Origin: an uncultured Victivallaceae bacterium
Lineage (GTDB): Bacteria; Verrucomicrobiota; Lentisphaeria; Victivallales; Victivallaceae
Direction: 5' to 3'
DNA: 64,000 nucleotides
Assembly (NCBI GenBank): GCA_944389925.1
Contig: CALXOD010000037.1
Coordinates: 1 to 64,000, forward strand
Shown: positions 51,213 to 61,387 of the stretch, piece after piece
How positions within the stretch are numbered: the first letter of the stretch is position 1
Layout: every line of letters begins with the position of its first letter
Notes under the pieces: generated by a model
The model's database searches: none
What the model saw: only the letters and a program-made list of their open reading frames with translations
Told to the model about the DNA's origin: nothing
Position numbers and translations under genes: made by a program

Positions 51213-51255
51213 GGCGTTGATCACCACCGGACTTCCCCCGGTGGTGATCAACGCC
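51213..51255. repeat. Perfect inverted repeat, 18-base arms, in the marR leader
   Basis: GGCGTTGATCACCACCGG (51213-51230) is matched exactly by its reverse complement at 51238-51255 around a seven-base loop. There is no T run after it, so it is not a plain terminator. It lies 47 bases before the marR start codon and would form a very stable RNA hairpin. Confidence 0.85.
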
Positions 51256-51302
51256 GGTCTGCTTGGTCTTCGAGTTTCTGCCGGAATAATGGGAGTGAAA
51301 AA

Positions 51303-51767
51303 ATGGCGGAAAATACGGGAAATGCTATGGGACAGCAGAATATCTGGTTGAAACTCCTTCAGGCAACGGATGTGATCCGGGAATTGCACCACCGGGAAAG
51401 TCGAATGGAACGTGCTCCTCTGGAAGCAACGATTGCTGAGGCGAAGATCATGCATTATGTGGTGTTTCATCCTGAAGGATGTTCGGTTAAAGAAATTGCG
51501 GAATGGCTTGGTACTACGCGGGGAGCGGTTTCTCAGATTATCGGGAAGATGGTCGACAAGGGGCCACTGATTCGTGTTCCTGATGAAAAAGACCGCCGTT
51601 CTGTGCGGATCACTCTTTCTCCGGTCGGCATGGAGCGACATGAACGGATTTGTGCATCATTTGATCAATTGATGGAGAAGCTTCTGGCAGGGATTCCCGA
51701 TAAAAAAGTAAAAATCTTTGAGGAGGTACTTGATCGTCTGATTCAGGCAAAGGATGAAATTTCCTGA
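51303..51767 (+). CDS. MarR family transcriptional regulator
   Basis: The 154-residue protein shows the MarR winged helix: EAKIMHYVVFHPEGCSVKEI, EWLGTTRGAVSQIIGKMVDKG for DNA recognition, and the wing DEKDRRSVRITLS near residue 97. Such proteins repress efflux genes until a ligand binds. The adaptor gene follows after 17 bases, so it probably controls its own efflux operon through the repeats upstream. Codon choice is more AT-rich than in neighbours. Confidence 0.88.
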   Translation: MAENTGNAMGQQNIWLKLLQATDVIRELHHRESRMERAPLEATIAEAKIMHYVVFHPEGCSVKEIAEWLGTTRGAVSQIIGKMVDKGPLIRVPDEKDRRSVRITLSPVGMERHERICASFDQLMEKLLAGIPDKKVKIFEEVLDRLIQAKDEIS

Positions 51768-51784
51768 AATGGGGGTTGTGTATC

Positions 51785-52882
51785 ATGAGATTACGAAGGG
51801 CGATTTTACTGGGATTGGTTGGTAGTGTTTTTATGTTTTCCGCATCCGCTGCTCGTCCGGCGGCCAGTGGCATGGTAGTGGTTGGAGCAGAAAAAGCGGT
51901 TGAGAAGGAAGATTTTGAGATCCGCCATTATACCGGTCAGGTTGTGTCGAAATCAACGGTGAAGATTGTTGCCAGAGTTTCCGGCGAGATTCTTGAGATC
52001 GGTTTTCACGATGGAGAGGTAGTTCGAGAGGGGCAGATGCTTTATCGTCTGGATCCGGTACAGTATGAGGCTGCGGTAAAAGGGGCGCAGGCCAATATCG
52101 AAAAATGCAAAGCTGAGCTGGCGTATGCTCAGAGCAACTTCGACAGAATCAACCTGTTGTACAAACAGGAAGTTTCCAGTTTGGATGCTTTGGAAAACAG
52201 CAAGGCGACTCTGGGGGCGGCTCAGGCAGCGTTGCTTTCCGCTGAAGCGGAATTAATCCGGGCGCAGGATGACCTGAAAAATACGGTCATCACAGCTCCT
52301 CATAGCGGATTGGTCGGGGTAACAGCTTTGACCCCAGGAAATTATGTTACTCCTAATTCCGGAACGCTGCTCACGGTTGTTCAGGTGCAACCGATTCGGG
52401 TTCGTTTTTCAATCAACACAGCGGATTTACTGGCCATGTTCGGCAGTTACAAGGAATTAATGGAAAACGGAAGCGTTGAGGTGAGACTGCCAGACGGTAG
52501 GATTTTTGATGAAAAAGGAGAGATTGAGCTGTTGAATAATGAAGTGAATCCCAGAACCGATGCCATTCAGGTTTATGCGAGTTTTCCAAACAGGAAGCGG
52601 AAGTTGATTACGGGCACCACGCTGTCGGTGAAGCTTTTCTGCAAAAGCGGAAAACGATTGCCGGCGATTTCTCCTTCAGCGCTCATGTATGATGCTGAAG
52701 GCTCATATGTGTATGTGGTAGATTCGGCCAAGAAGGTGGAAAAACGATATGTGGTACCCGGAAACGGCACCTCGGAATTACAGTTGATAAGGGAAGGCCT
52801 GGTTCCAGGAGAAACCGTGATCACCAGAGGAACCCATAAGGTAGTACCGGGGATGACGGTGGAATTGAGCAATGGGCAGTAG
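51785..52882 (+). CDS. RND efflux periplasmic adaptor (membrane fusion protein)
   Basis: The 365-residue protein opens with a signal-like segment (MRLRRAILLGLVGSVFMFSA). The barrel-sandwich hybrid (VVSKSTVKIVARVSGEILEIGF, then GEVVREGQMLYRLDP) is followed by a coiled-coil hairpin (about 90-150), then ITAPHSGLVGVTALTPGNYV and beta-barrel parts. The family links an RND pump to an outer membrane channel. The pump gene follows after nine bases but is broken; no outer membrane channel gene is seen. It appears intact itself. Confidence 0.88.
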   Translation: MRLRRAILLGLVGSVFMFSASAARPAASGMVVVGAEKAVEKEDFEIRHYTGQVVSKSTVKIVARVSGEILEIGFHDGEVVREGQMLYRLDPVQYEAAVKGAQANIEKCKAELAYAQSNFDRINLLYKQEVSSLDALENSKATLGAAQAALLSAEAELIRAQDDLKNTVITAPHSGLVGVTALTPGNYVTPNSGTLLTVVQVQPIRVRFSINTADLLAMFGSYKELMENGSVEVRLPDGRIFDEKGEIELLNNEVNPRTDAIQVYASFPNRKRKLITGTTLSVKLFCKSGKRLPAISPSALMYDAEGSYVYVVDSAKKVEKRYVVPGNGTSELQLIREGLVPGETVITRGTHKVVPGMTVELSNGQ

Positions 52883-52891
52883 AGGTGAGCC

Positions 52892-55800
52892 ATGTTCTCC
52901 GATATTTTCATAGAACGGCCTCGGCTGGCGATGGTGGTCAGTCTGGTATTTGTCTTGACAGGAGGGATTGCACTTTTTCTGCTGCCTGTTGCTGAATATC
53001 CTGAGATAGCGCCGCCGACGCTGCGCGTTTCAACCTCCTATCCGGGGGCGAGCGCAGAGGTAATTGCACAGACGGTTGCCATGCCGATAGAAGATGAGAT
53101 CAATGGCGTGGATGATCTACTTTATTTCTCTTCAACCAGCGATAATTCCGGTAATTATTCATGCCGGGTCACGTTCCAGAGCGGAACGGATACGGATATT
53201 GCAATGGTCAATTAGCAAAACGCAGTTAACCGCGCGGAAGTGAATCTGCCTTCTGATGTGACCAAAAACGGGATCTCGGTGGAAAAACGCGACAACGACC
53301 TGCTGGCTATGTTCGCCTTTCTGACCGACGGTTCCCGGATGAGTCTGATGGAATTGAACAACTATGTCGATGCCAATATCAAGGATGCCATCAGTCGGAT
53401 CGATGGCGTTTCTTCTGCGGAAATCATGGCTTCGCGCGAATATTCCATGCGCATCTGGCTGGACCCGCTGCGGATGTCCGGGCTGGGCATTTCCACTGCT
53501 GATATTATTGCTGTAGTGGAGTCTCAGAACATTCAGGCTGCGGCCGGGGCGATCGGCACCGAACACTCCAACCGGTATATCAGTTACAATACAAGCTCAA
53601 CGTCAAGGGCCGACTGGTTACTCCCGAGGAATTTGGTAACATCGTTATCCGACACGATTCAGACGGCAGCATCGTCCGGCTGCGGGATGTGGCCAGAGTG
53701 GAGATCGGCGCCAGTTCTTATGCCGGACAAAGCCGTTTCAACGGTCAGGAATCCGTGGGGCTCGGCGTTTACCGTGCTCCGGACGCCAACGCCCTCGCCA
53801 CCGTCAACAGGATCAAGGCCGAACTGGCCAGATGGGAAAAGTTGTTGCCGGAAGGAGTTCAGTACACCATTGCATACGATCCGACGGAATTTATCAAGGT
53901 ATCCATGCGGGAAATAGTGGTGACTTTGGTAATGGCGCTGTTGCTGGTGGTGCTGATCACCTGGTTGTTTTTGCAGGATTGGCGAGCGACCCTGATTCCG
54001 TCTATCGCGATTCCGGTGGCGTTGCTTGGTACGTTTCCTTTTCTTTATGCTTTAGGTTACAGCATCAATGTTCTGACCATGTTTGGACTGATTCTGGTGG
54101 TCGGTTCGCTGTGCGACGATGCCATTGTGGTGGTGGAAAACTGTCAGGCTTTGATGGAGCGGGAACATCTTGCGCCACGGGAAGCTGCACTAAAATGTAT
54201 GCGCCAGATTACCGGGGCTGTCATTGCCACTACACTGGTGACGGTGGCCTGCTATGTGCCGCTGGCGTTTTACGGCGGGATGGTCGGCAATATCTACATG
54301 CAGTTTGCCGTATCCATGTGTATAGCGCTTTGTCTTTCGACGGTAGTTGCGCTGACTCTGAGTCCTGCGTTATGTTCGCTGCTGCTCCGGCGGCCGGACG
54401 GTCGGGTTCCGGTCATATTTCGTCCTTTTAACCGACTGCTGGACGCGAGCCGGAAGGGTTATTCGTTCGGGGTCGGTTTTCTGGTACGTCGGACAGTACT
54501 GACGCTGGTGCTGCTTGCCGGGGTCTGCGGAGCAGTCTGGTGGCTGTTCGGAAAGGTCGACAGTTCATTCCTGCCACAGGAGGACAAGGGGGAGATCATG
54601 TGCGATATTGAACTGCCGCGCGGTGCATCGATTGTGCGGACAGATGCCGTGCTGGAGGAATTTCTGGAAAAAATTTCCGGCATTGACGGTGTCCGTTCCT
54701 CCATGATCATTTCCGGAAAAAGCGTGATGTCCGGCACTGGAGAGAACGTGGCCAGATGCATTCTGCGGCTGACTCCATGGGATCAGCGCAAAACTCCGGA
54801 ACTGCAGCTGGAGCCGATTATCGCGCAGATTCAGGAAAGAACCAGAACCATTTCGGACGCCTCCATAACGGTATTTACTCCTCCTGCCATCATGGGGCTT
54901 GGGGCTACAGGGGGGGCCAATTTCAATCTCTGCGGGATCGGTGACATTGATCCGGTGGCGCTTTCCGGGATAGCCCGGGATTTTGCGATGACGCTGTCTG
55001 CCAGTCCGGAGACCCGTTACGCCATGACTTCCTACAATGCTGATATGCCTCAGCTTTTTCTGGATATCAACCGGGAGAAGGCGGAGACGCTTGGTGTGGA
55101 GACGGCCACTGTTTTCTCGACGCTGCAAAGTAAACTTGCTTCATTTTACATTAATGACTTCACGTTCATGGGGCGCAACTACGAAGTGAAGATGCAGTCG
55201 ACGCCCGCGCACCGGGCCACCTTGGACAATATCCGTGAGATCCAGGTACCGAACGATGCCGGTGAGATGGTGCCCCTGAGTTCTATCGGTACATTGCGCT
55301 ATATGGTTGGCCCGAACCAGATTACCCGGTTTAACAAAATGACCAGTGCGGAGATGAATGCCCAGGCTGCTCCGGGGGTCAGTTCGCAGCGTCTTTTCGA
55401 GCTGGTGGAGGAAACGGCATTGCCGGATAATTATCATGTTGAGTGGACCGGGTTGAGCTATCAGGAAAAACAAAATGAGGGGCAGATCGTATTGCTGATG
55501 GCGCTGGCACTGCTGTTTGCCTATCTCTTTCTGGTGGCGCAGTATGAGAGCTGGACGATTCCGGTTCCGGTGATGCTGTCAGTTGCCTTTGCTGTACTGG
55601 GAGCGTTGGCGGGATTGTGGCTGACCGGCGAAACGTTGAGCATTTACGCACAGCTCGGGCTGGTGATGCTGATCGGGCTGGCGGCGAAGAATGCTATTTT
55701 GATGGTGGAATTTTCCAAGCAGGAGCGGGAAAGCGGGAAAAGCATTTTCGACGCGGCCATGAACGGTGCCAATCTGCGTTACCGGGCAGTGTTGATGACG

Positions 55801-56004
55801 GCGTGGAGTTTTCTCTTCGGGGTATTTCCGCTGGTGGTGGCCAGTGGCGCGGGATCGGGCAGCCGGCGGGCGATTGGCATTACCACATTTTCCGGCATGG
55901 TGATGGCCACGCTGGTCGGGATTGTTTTCACTCCGGCGCTCTATGCCGCCTTTCAACGCATACGGGAATACCTGAAACATCGCCTGAGATGGAAAAACGG
56001 ATAA
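52892..56004 (+). pseudogene. RND efflux pump permease, disrupted by an in-frame TAG and a frameshift
   Basis: The three segments form one AcrB-type pump when joined. Segment one (52892-53215) has the N-terminal helix and VSTSYPGASAEVIAQTVA, ending DTDIAMVN at a TAG (53213-53215). The same frame goes on with QNAVNRAEVNLP, a normal continuation. The frame is lost again near 53585: the correct reading resumes one base off, giving [20 protein letters not shown] and then the rest to 56004, with the membrane segments and the GxxxD-type residues of the family ([20 protein letters not shown], a proton-relay region). Total length would be about 1037 residues. Either the gene is truly dead or two bases are sequencing errors. 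The downstream part keeps a full open frame. Confidence 0.85.
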
Positions 56005-56082
56005 AAACCATTCCCGCAACTGGTTTTTCAGAAAATATCCGCTATATTATGAGGCTGAACTTCTTTCAGCAGCGGATTGTTT

Positions 56083-57450
56083 ATGAAGACCTCCAATCTG
56101 TATACGACCGCGCCGGTTCGGCAGGTCATGTTCAAAACGGCTCTGGCCATGATTCCCGGCACGCTGGCCATGTCGGGCTACAACATCGCCGATACATGGT
56201 TTGTCGGTCGTTTGCCGGGGGCGGAGCCGCTGGCGGCAATGGGATTCACCTTTCCGGTGATCATGCTGATCGGTTGTGTTTTCCGGGGGCTGGCGATCGG
56301 GGTGATGACGACAACCGCGCAAGCCCTGGGGGCGGGACGCCATGACCGCGCTGCCCGGCTGACTTCGACGGGATTGCTTGTTATTACGTTTTTTTCAGTG
56401 ATGCTTGCGATTCTGGGGATGGTTGGTTCCAGATGGCTCTTCGAGCTGTGCGGCGCGGAAGGGGAGACGCTGGAGCTGGTAACAGGATATATGCGGATCT
56501 GGTTTTTCGGCTGCATGACGGCTTCGCTTTCCATGACCGGCAATGATTTGCTGGTGGCGTTGGGCGCGTCGCGAATGGCCAGTTTCGCGATGATCGCCGG
56601 TATGGTAGTCAATGTGATACTGGATCCGATTTTCATTTTCGGGTGGTGCGGATTGCCGGCGACCGGCATCCGGGGGGCGGCGCTGGCGACGGTGCTTTCT
56701 CAATGTTTCAGTACGATACTGGTGCTGACGCTGCTGGCGCGGCGTTACCGGCTGCTCCGGTTTGAAGCGATTCCCTGGCGTGCGGCATGGAGTGCTGCAC
56801 GTTTGATCATCGGATTTGCCATCCCGGCGACGCTGGGAATGCTGATGATTCCGCTCGGGACCGGTATCGTTACCCGGATTACCGCGGAATTTGGTGATGC
56901 GGCGGTTGCGGCGACGGCGGCGGCGGGTCGGGTCGAAATGATCGCTTTTGTTGTGCCGATGTCGGTCGGGATTGCGCTGACGCCGTTCATCGGACAGAAT
57001 TACGGGGCGAAGTTATATACCCGGATCCGGGAGGGGCAGCGTTTCGTCATGCGTTTTGCCACTTTTTTCCTGCTGGCGTCGGCGCTGGTGGCGACGGTGT
57101 TCAGCCGGCCTATTGCAGTGTTTTTCAGTGTGGATCCGGAGGTGCAGCGGATCATGGCGCAGTATCTGCGGATTGTCGCCTGGGGGCTTTGGGGGGTGGA
57201 AGTCCACCGGTTTGCGGGATTCATCTACACCGGCTGCGGTCGTCCGGCGGTTTCGGGATGGCTCAATGCGTTACGAATCGGCGGGCTGCTGGTCCCATTC
57301 TCTCTGGTGGCCTACTGGCTTCGGTCGCTGGAAGGGCTTTTTTTCGCCCGGCTGGCGGCGGATGTGCTGGCGGCACTGATCGGCTGGCGAATGGCCAGCG
57401 GCATGACCCGGCGGCTGCTTCAGCGTGATGCGGCCGGTCCGGCACAGTGA
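56083..57450 (+). CDS. MATE family efflux transporter
   Basis: The 455-residue inner membrane protein has twelve hydrophobic segments in two similar halves. Typical pieces are MSGYNIADTWFVGRLPGAEPLAAMGFTFP near residue 25, GNDLLVALGASRMASFAMI near 150 and VSGWLNALRIGGLLVP near 385. Members export drugs or metabolites using sodium or protons. A TATATT element at 56043-56048 may be the -10 of its promoter, though the -35 is weak. Its 3' end overlaps the convergent ABC gene by 31 bases. Confidence 0.87.
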   Translation: MKTSNLYTTAPVRQVMFKTALAMIPGTLAMSGYNIADTWFVGRLPGAEPLAAMGFTFPVIMLIGCVFRGLAIGVMTTTAQALGAGRHDRAARLTSTGLLVITFFSVMLAILGMVGSRWLFELCGAEGETLELVTGYMRIWFFGCMTASLSMTGNDLLVALGASRMASFAMIAGMVVNVILDPIFIFGWCGLPATGIRGAALATVLSQCFSTILVLTLLARRYRLLRFEAIPWRAAWSAARLIIGFAIPATLGMLMIPLGTGIVTRITAEFGDAAVAATAAAGRVEMIAFVVPMSVGIALTPFIGQNYGAKLYTRIREGQRFVMRFATFFLLASALVATVFSRPIAVFFSVDPEVQRIMAQYLRIVAWGLWGVEVHRFAGFIYTGCGRPAVSGWLNALRIGGLLVPFSLVAYWLRSLEGLFFARLAADVLAALIGWRMASGMTRRLLQRDAAGPAQ

Positions 57451-59186
57451 TGCAGTTCGTAAAGTTTCCGGTAATAGCCGTTGCGGGCCAGCAGTTCTGC
57501 GTGACTTCCAGACTCCACGATCCGGCCATGCTGCATGCAGCAGATGACGTCGACGTCCCGTACTGTGGAGAGGCGATGGGCGATAATGATGGTGGTCCGC
57601 CCGGCGCAGAGGCGTTTCAGCGCCTCCTGAACCATGGCTTCGGACTCATTATCCAGGGCGCTGGTGGCCTCATCGAAAATCAGAATGCGCGGATTTTTCA
57701 GGAACACCCGGGCCAGTGAAATCCGCTGCCGCTGTCCGCCGGAAAGTTTCACCCCCTGTTCCCCAACCTGGGAGTCAAAGCCGTCCGGCAGCGATTCAAT
57801 AAAGTCCAGAATGTTGGCATGACGCGCTGCTGCGATCAACGCCTGTTCGTCGGCATCCGGACGCCCGAAGCGGATGTTTTCCCGGATCGTTGCGTCGAAG
57901 AGAAACGGTGTCTGACGTACTACGCCGATCTGTTCGCGCAGCCACTTCTGCGGCAGATGGCGCAAGTCGATTCCATCCAGCGTGATTGCCCCGGAAGAGA
58001 CGTCGTAAAAGCGGGGAATCAGAGCCGCCAGTGTGGTTTTTCCGGCGCCGGATTCGCCGACCAGCGCGACGGACTGACCGGCGGGAATGTGCAGAGAAAT
58101 ATCCGACAGCACCGTTTCCGGCGTCGGTGCTTCCGGTGTTTCCGGCGGATAGTGGAAAAATACGTGGTTGAAGTCGATGACCCCGGTCAGAGCGGTCGGC
58201 CGGACCGGAATGTCGGCGTCACGCACTTCCGGTGTTTCATCCAGTACTTCCGTGAAACGCTCGAAGGCGGTGGCCCCTTGCTGGAACTGTTCCACGAAGC
58301 TCACCATCCGGAAGATCGGCATGGTGAAATAACGCGCATACATCGTGAATACCAGAATTTCCGACAGCTCCGCCTTGCCGTAATACATCAGCACGGCTCC
58401 CGCTGCGATGAACAGCAGCGAATACCCCTGCACCAGAAACATCATGCCCGCGTGAAAACCGGCCATGACTCCGAAGACATTTTCCCGGGCCTTCCGGAAG
58501 TTGCCGTTGACTTCTCCGAAGCGTCGGATTTCCAGTTCTTCGTTGCAGAAAGACTTGACTTCCCGGATTCCCTGGATGGAATTTTCCACACGGCTGTTGA
58601 TGTCAGCGACCCTGCGCCGTACTTCGCGGAATCCCCGGTGCATCCGTCGTTGAAAGACCATCCCCCAGAAAATGACCAGCGGCAGCGGCAGCAGAGAAAT
58701 CACCGCCAGCAGCGGATTCAAATGGAACATCATGACCAGCGCACCGCTCATGGTCAGGGCCGCGATCAGCATATCTTCCGGGCAATGGTGCGCGATTTCG
58801 GCGATCTGGGTCAGGTCATTGGCGATCCGTGACATGATATGTCCGGTTTTGTTCCGGTCAAAAAAACTGAATGAGAGTTTTTGCAGGTGAATGAAGAGAT
58901 CACGCCGCATGTCCGCTTCCATGCGTACTCCCAGCATGTGGCCCCAGCGGATACCCGCGTATTCCGCGAGCGCGATGCATCCGGCCAGTACCGCCAGCAC
59001 CACCGACGCACCGATGATCCGGTTCAGGTCCATGGCCGGGAGATACACCTGAAAAACCCGATACACCACCATCGGCAGCACCACGGTGAGCACCGCCTGG
59101 GTCAGCGCTGCGCCGAGGTCGATGGTGAACAGTTTCCAGTGCGGCCGGTAATAGGCGATAAACCGGCGGAATCGGTCGAACTTCAC
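57420..59186 (-). CDS. ABC exporter, fused permease-ATPase (MsbA-like)
   Basis: The 588-residue protein has six membrane segments in the N-terminal part (about 15-320) and an ATPase in the C-terminal part: GESGAGKTTLAALIPRFYD near residue 380, the Q-loop GVVRQTPFLFDATI, the signature LSGGQRQRISLARVFLKNP and ILIFDEATSALD. IIAHRLSTVRDVD carries the H-loop. It works as a homodimer to export lipid or a drug across the inner membrane. A TATATT at 59223-59228 may be its -10. No partner gene is adjacent. Confidence 0.9.
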   Translation of the reverse strand: MKFDRFRRFIAYYRPHWKLFTIDLGAALTQAVLTVVLPMVVYRVFQVYLPAMDLNRIIGASVVLAVLAGCIALAEYAGIRWGHMLGVRMEADMRRDLFIHLQKLSFSFFDRNKTGHIMSRIANDLTQIAEIAHHCPEDMLIAALTMSGALVMMFHLNPLLAVISLLPLPLVIFWGMVFQRRMHRGFREVRRRVADINSRVENSIQGIREVKSFCNEELEIRRFGEVNGNFRKARENVFGVMAGFHAGMMFLVQGYSLLFIAAGAVLMYYGKAELSEILVFTMYARYFTMPIFRMVSFVEQFQQGATAFERFTEVLDETPEVRDADIPVRPTALTGVIDFNHVFFHYPPETPEAPTPETVLSDISLHIPAGQSVALVGESGAGKTTLAALIPRFYDVSSGAITLDGIDLRHLPQKWLREQIGVVRQTPFLFDATIRENIRFGRPDADEQALIAAARHANILDFIESLPDGFDSQVGEQGVKLSGGQRQRISLARVFLKNPRILIFDEATSALDNESEAMVQEALKRLCAGRTTIIIAHRLSTVRDVDVICCMQHGRIVESGSHAELLARNGYYRKLYELHHCAGPAASR

Positions 59187-59280
59187 TTTTTTCTTCCTTT
59201 CCTGCGTGAAAAAGATGCGGATAATATAGCATTCTTTTGCGCCGGAAGAACTATGAGTGCGGTTTTTTCCGCGAAATTCA

Positions 59281-59308
59281 TTGCGTTGAACGTTTCCCGG
59301 GGTATATT
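59281..59308 (+). promoter_or_regulatory. Promoter for the SDR gene
   Basis: TTGCGT (59281-59286), 16 bases, TATATT (59303-59308), 39 bases before the ATG at 59348. Confidence 0.6.
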
Positions 59309-59347
59309 GATTTTGTCTGTTATTTCAAAATCCGGAAAGAATCACGT

Positions 59348-60103
59348 ATGAAAGCATTGGAAGGCAAAGTCGCCGTCGTCACCGGCGGCGCGAAAGGCAT
59401 CGGCTCCGCCGTCGTTCGCCGTCTTGTTGCGGACGGTGCGCGGGTGATCATCGCCGACCTCGATCGGCAAAACGGAGAAGCGCTCGCCCGGGAATTGAAA
59501 TCAGTGGATTTCATCTCCTGCGATGTGGGGTGTGAAGCGCAGGTGCGTGCCGTCATCGAGTTCGCCGACCGTTCGTATGGCCGTCTCGACATTCTGGTCA
59601 ATGATGCCGCGCTGCAGCTCAATAAACCGCTGCTCGATACTTCGCTGGAGGAATTTGAGCGGGTCATGAACGTCAATGTAACCGGTTCGTTTCTGTTTCT
59701 GCGGGAAGGGGCCCGGTCTATGATCGCGCATGGGATTCCGGGGGCGATTGTCAATTTTTCCTCCACTTTCGCCATTGTCGGATCACCGGGATATTTCGCC
59801 TATCATGCCTCGAAAGGGGCTATTGCTTCGATGACCCGCGCCGCCGCCATCGCCCTGATGCCGTATGGAATCCGGGTTAATGCAGTCGCTCCCGGCACTA
59901 CCGATACACCGGGACTGCATGACGGGGCGCGCGATACCGGAGACGAGGAGCGGGGAATGGCCGGATTTCTGGCGTTGCAGCCGCTGAAGCGTTTCGGACG
60001 GCCGGAGGAGATTGCGGAGGTGGTCCGTTTCCTGGCCGGCGAGGAGTCCGGATTCATGCACGGCGCGGTGGTCACGGCCGACGGCGGTTACACGATCGTT
60101 TAA
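59348..60103 (+). CDS. Short-chain dehydrogenase/reductase
   Basis: The 251-residue enzyme has the NAD(P) motif VTGGAKGIGSAVVRRL, NDAALQ in place of the usual NNAG, serine in VNFSSTFAIVG and the catalytic YHASKG (Tyr-x3-Lys) near residue 155. VNAVAPGTTDTPG and the closing VTADGGYTIV are family typical. The substrate is not readable; glucose- or sugar-alcohol dehydrogenases and FabG-like reductases share this pattern. It is followed by pepT after 24 bases. Confidence 0.87.
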   Translation: MKALEGKVAVVTGGAKGIGSAVVRRLVADGARVIIADLDRQNGEALARELKSVDFISCDVGCEAQVRAVIEFADRSYGRLDILVNDAALQLNKPLLDTSLEEFERVMNVNVTGSFLFLREGARSMIAHGIPGAIVNFSSTFAIVGSPGYFAYHASKGAIASMTRAAAIALMPYGIRVNAVAPGTTDTPGLHDGARDTGDEERGMAGFLALQPLKRFGRPEEIAEVVRFLAGEESGFMHGAVVTADGGYTIV

Positions 60104-60127
60104 ATGAAATATAGAAAGGGGCGGGGC

Positions 60128-61372
60128 ATGATGAAGGTGCTGGAGCGTTTTCTGCGTTATACCGCTTTTGACACCCGTTCGGACGAGGCGACCGGGAAGC
60201 ATCCTTCCACGCCGGGGCAGCGGTACTTCGCGGAATCCCTTGCCGGAGAGCTGCGGGAGTTGGGACTGCAGGAAATCCGGATTACGAAATACGGTCATCT
60301 CGTTGCCGCATTGCCGCCGACTCTGGGGTATGAGGACGCGCCCGTGCTCGGGTTGATCGCGCATCTCGACACTGCTGGCGAAGCGTCCGGTGCCAATATC
60401 CGACCGCAGGTCGTCGAACGGTATTCGGGCGGCGTGCTGGCGCTGGGGCAGAGCGGGAAAATGCTCGATCCCGCGATCTTTCCGGTGTTGAACCGTCTTC
60501 ATGGACATACGCTGGTGACTACCGACGGTACTACGCTGCTCGGCGCGGACGACAAGGCAGGCATCGCCGAAATCATCACCGCTGTGGCGGAAATCATTGC
60601 CGCCGGAGTGCCGCACGGGGCGATCCGACTGGCATTTACGCCGGATGAGGAGATTGGCGAAGGCGCACGATATTTTGACGTTGTCGGATTCGGGGCGGAT
60701 TATGCCTATACCGTGGACGGCGGGGCGGCTGGAGAGATCGAATTTCAGAATTTTCACGCGGCTGAAGCAACTTTTGCCATCCGCGGGCGTTCCGTGCATC
60801 CGGGAACGGCCCGTGGGGTGATGCGCAACGCGATCAAGATCGCCGGTGAACTGCAGGCCTTATTCCCGCCGGAAGAGGCGCCGGAACACACCGACGGCTT
60901 TGACGGTTTCTACCATCCTGTCCGCCTGGCCGGCGGCGTGGGGGAGGCCGAGCTGGTTGTGCTGCTGCGCGATCATGACCGGGCCCGTTTTGAGACGCGC
61001 AAGGAGTTCTGCCGCACTGCCGCCGAAACTCTGAACCGGCGTTACGGTCCCGGTGCCGTGGCCGTCGCCATCCGGGATCAGTATGCCAATATGGAGGAGG
61101 TCATCCGCCGTCATCCGGAATTGATTGAAATTGCGGAACAGGCCATTCGGGAGGCCGGGTTGGAACCGGTCAGTCCGCCGATTCGTGGGGGGACTGATGG
61201 GGCGATGCTCTCTTTCCGCGGGCTGCCCTGTCCGAATCTCGGTACCGGCGGATACAATTTCCACGGCGAATATGAATTTGCCTCCGTACAGGAGATGGCT
61301 GCGTGTGTACGCATTCTGCGCGGCATCATCGTTGCTTTCGGGGAACTCCGGAAAGGCGGCCCGCAGCGGTGA
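60128..61372 (+). CDS. pepT: Peptidase T (tripeptide aminopeptidase)
   Basis: The 414-residue M20 metallopeptidase removes the N-terminal residue of tripeptides in the cytoplasm. It begins MMKVLERFLRYTAFDTRSDE. The zinc ligands and catalytic residues lie in IAHLDTA (His, Asp), LLGADDKAGIAE (Asp), AFTPDEEIGEGARYF (Glu-Glu), DGGAAGEIEFQNF (Asp), and GTGGYNFHGEYEFA (His). The start at 60128 follows AGGGG. It may share the SDR transcript. Confidence 0.93.
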   Translation: MMKVLERFLRYTAFDTRSDEATGKHPSTPGQRYFAESLAGELRELGLQEIRITKYGHLVAALPPTLGYEDAPVLGLIAHLDTAGEASGANIRPQVVERYSGGVLALGQSGKMLDPAIFPVLNRLHGHTLVTTDGTTLLGADDKAGIAEIITAVAEIIAAGVPHGAIRLAFTPDEEIGEGARYFDVVGFGADYAYTVDGGAAGEIEFQNFHAAEATFAIRGRSVHPGTARGVMRNAIKIAGELQALFPPEEAPEHTDGFDGFYHPVRLAGGVGEAELVVLLRDHDRARFETRKEFCRTAAETLNRRYGPGAVAVAIRDQYANMEEVIRRHPELIEIAEQAIREAGLEPVSPPIRGGTDGAMLSFRGLPCPNLGTGGYNFHGEYEFASVQEMAACVRILRGIIVAFGELRKGGPQR

Positions 61373-61387
61373 CAATGGCACCGGGAA

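Noticed and set aside
51213-51255. The inverted repeat as an intrinsic terminator
   Set aside because: No run of T follows on either strand.
51160-51351. Small ORF across the 18-base inverted repeat
   Set aside because: It overlaps the marR start in another frame, has no good ribosome site and its amino acids simply reflect the repeat.
53213-53215. TAG read as a sense codon (selenocysteine or pyrrolysine type)
   Set aside because: TAG ends rfbG normally in this window, no recoding structure is seen, and a second lesion exists in the same gene.
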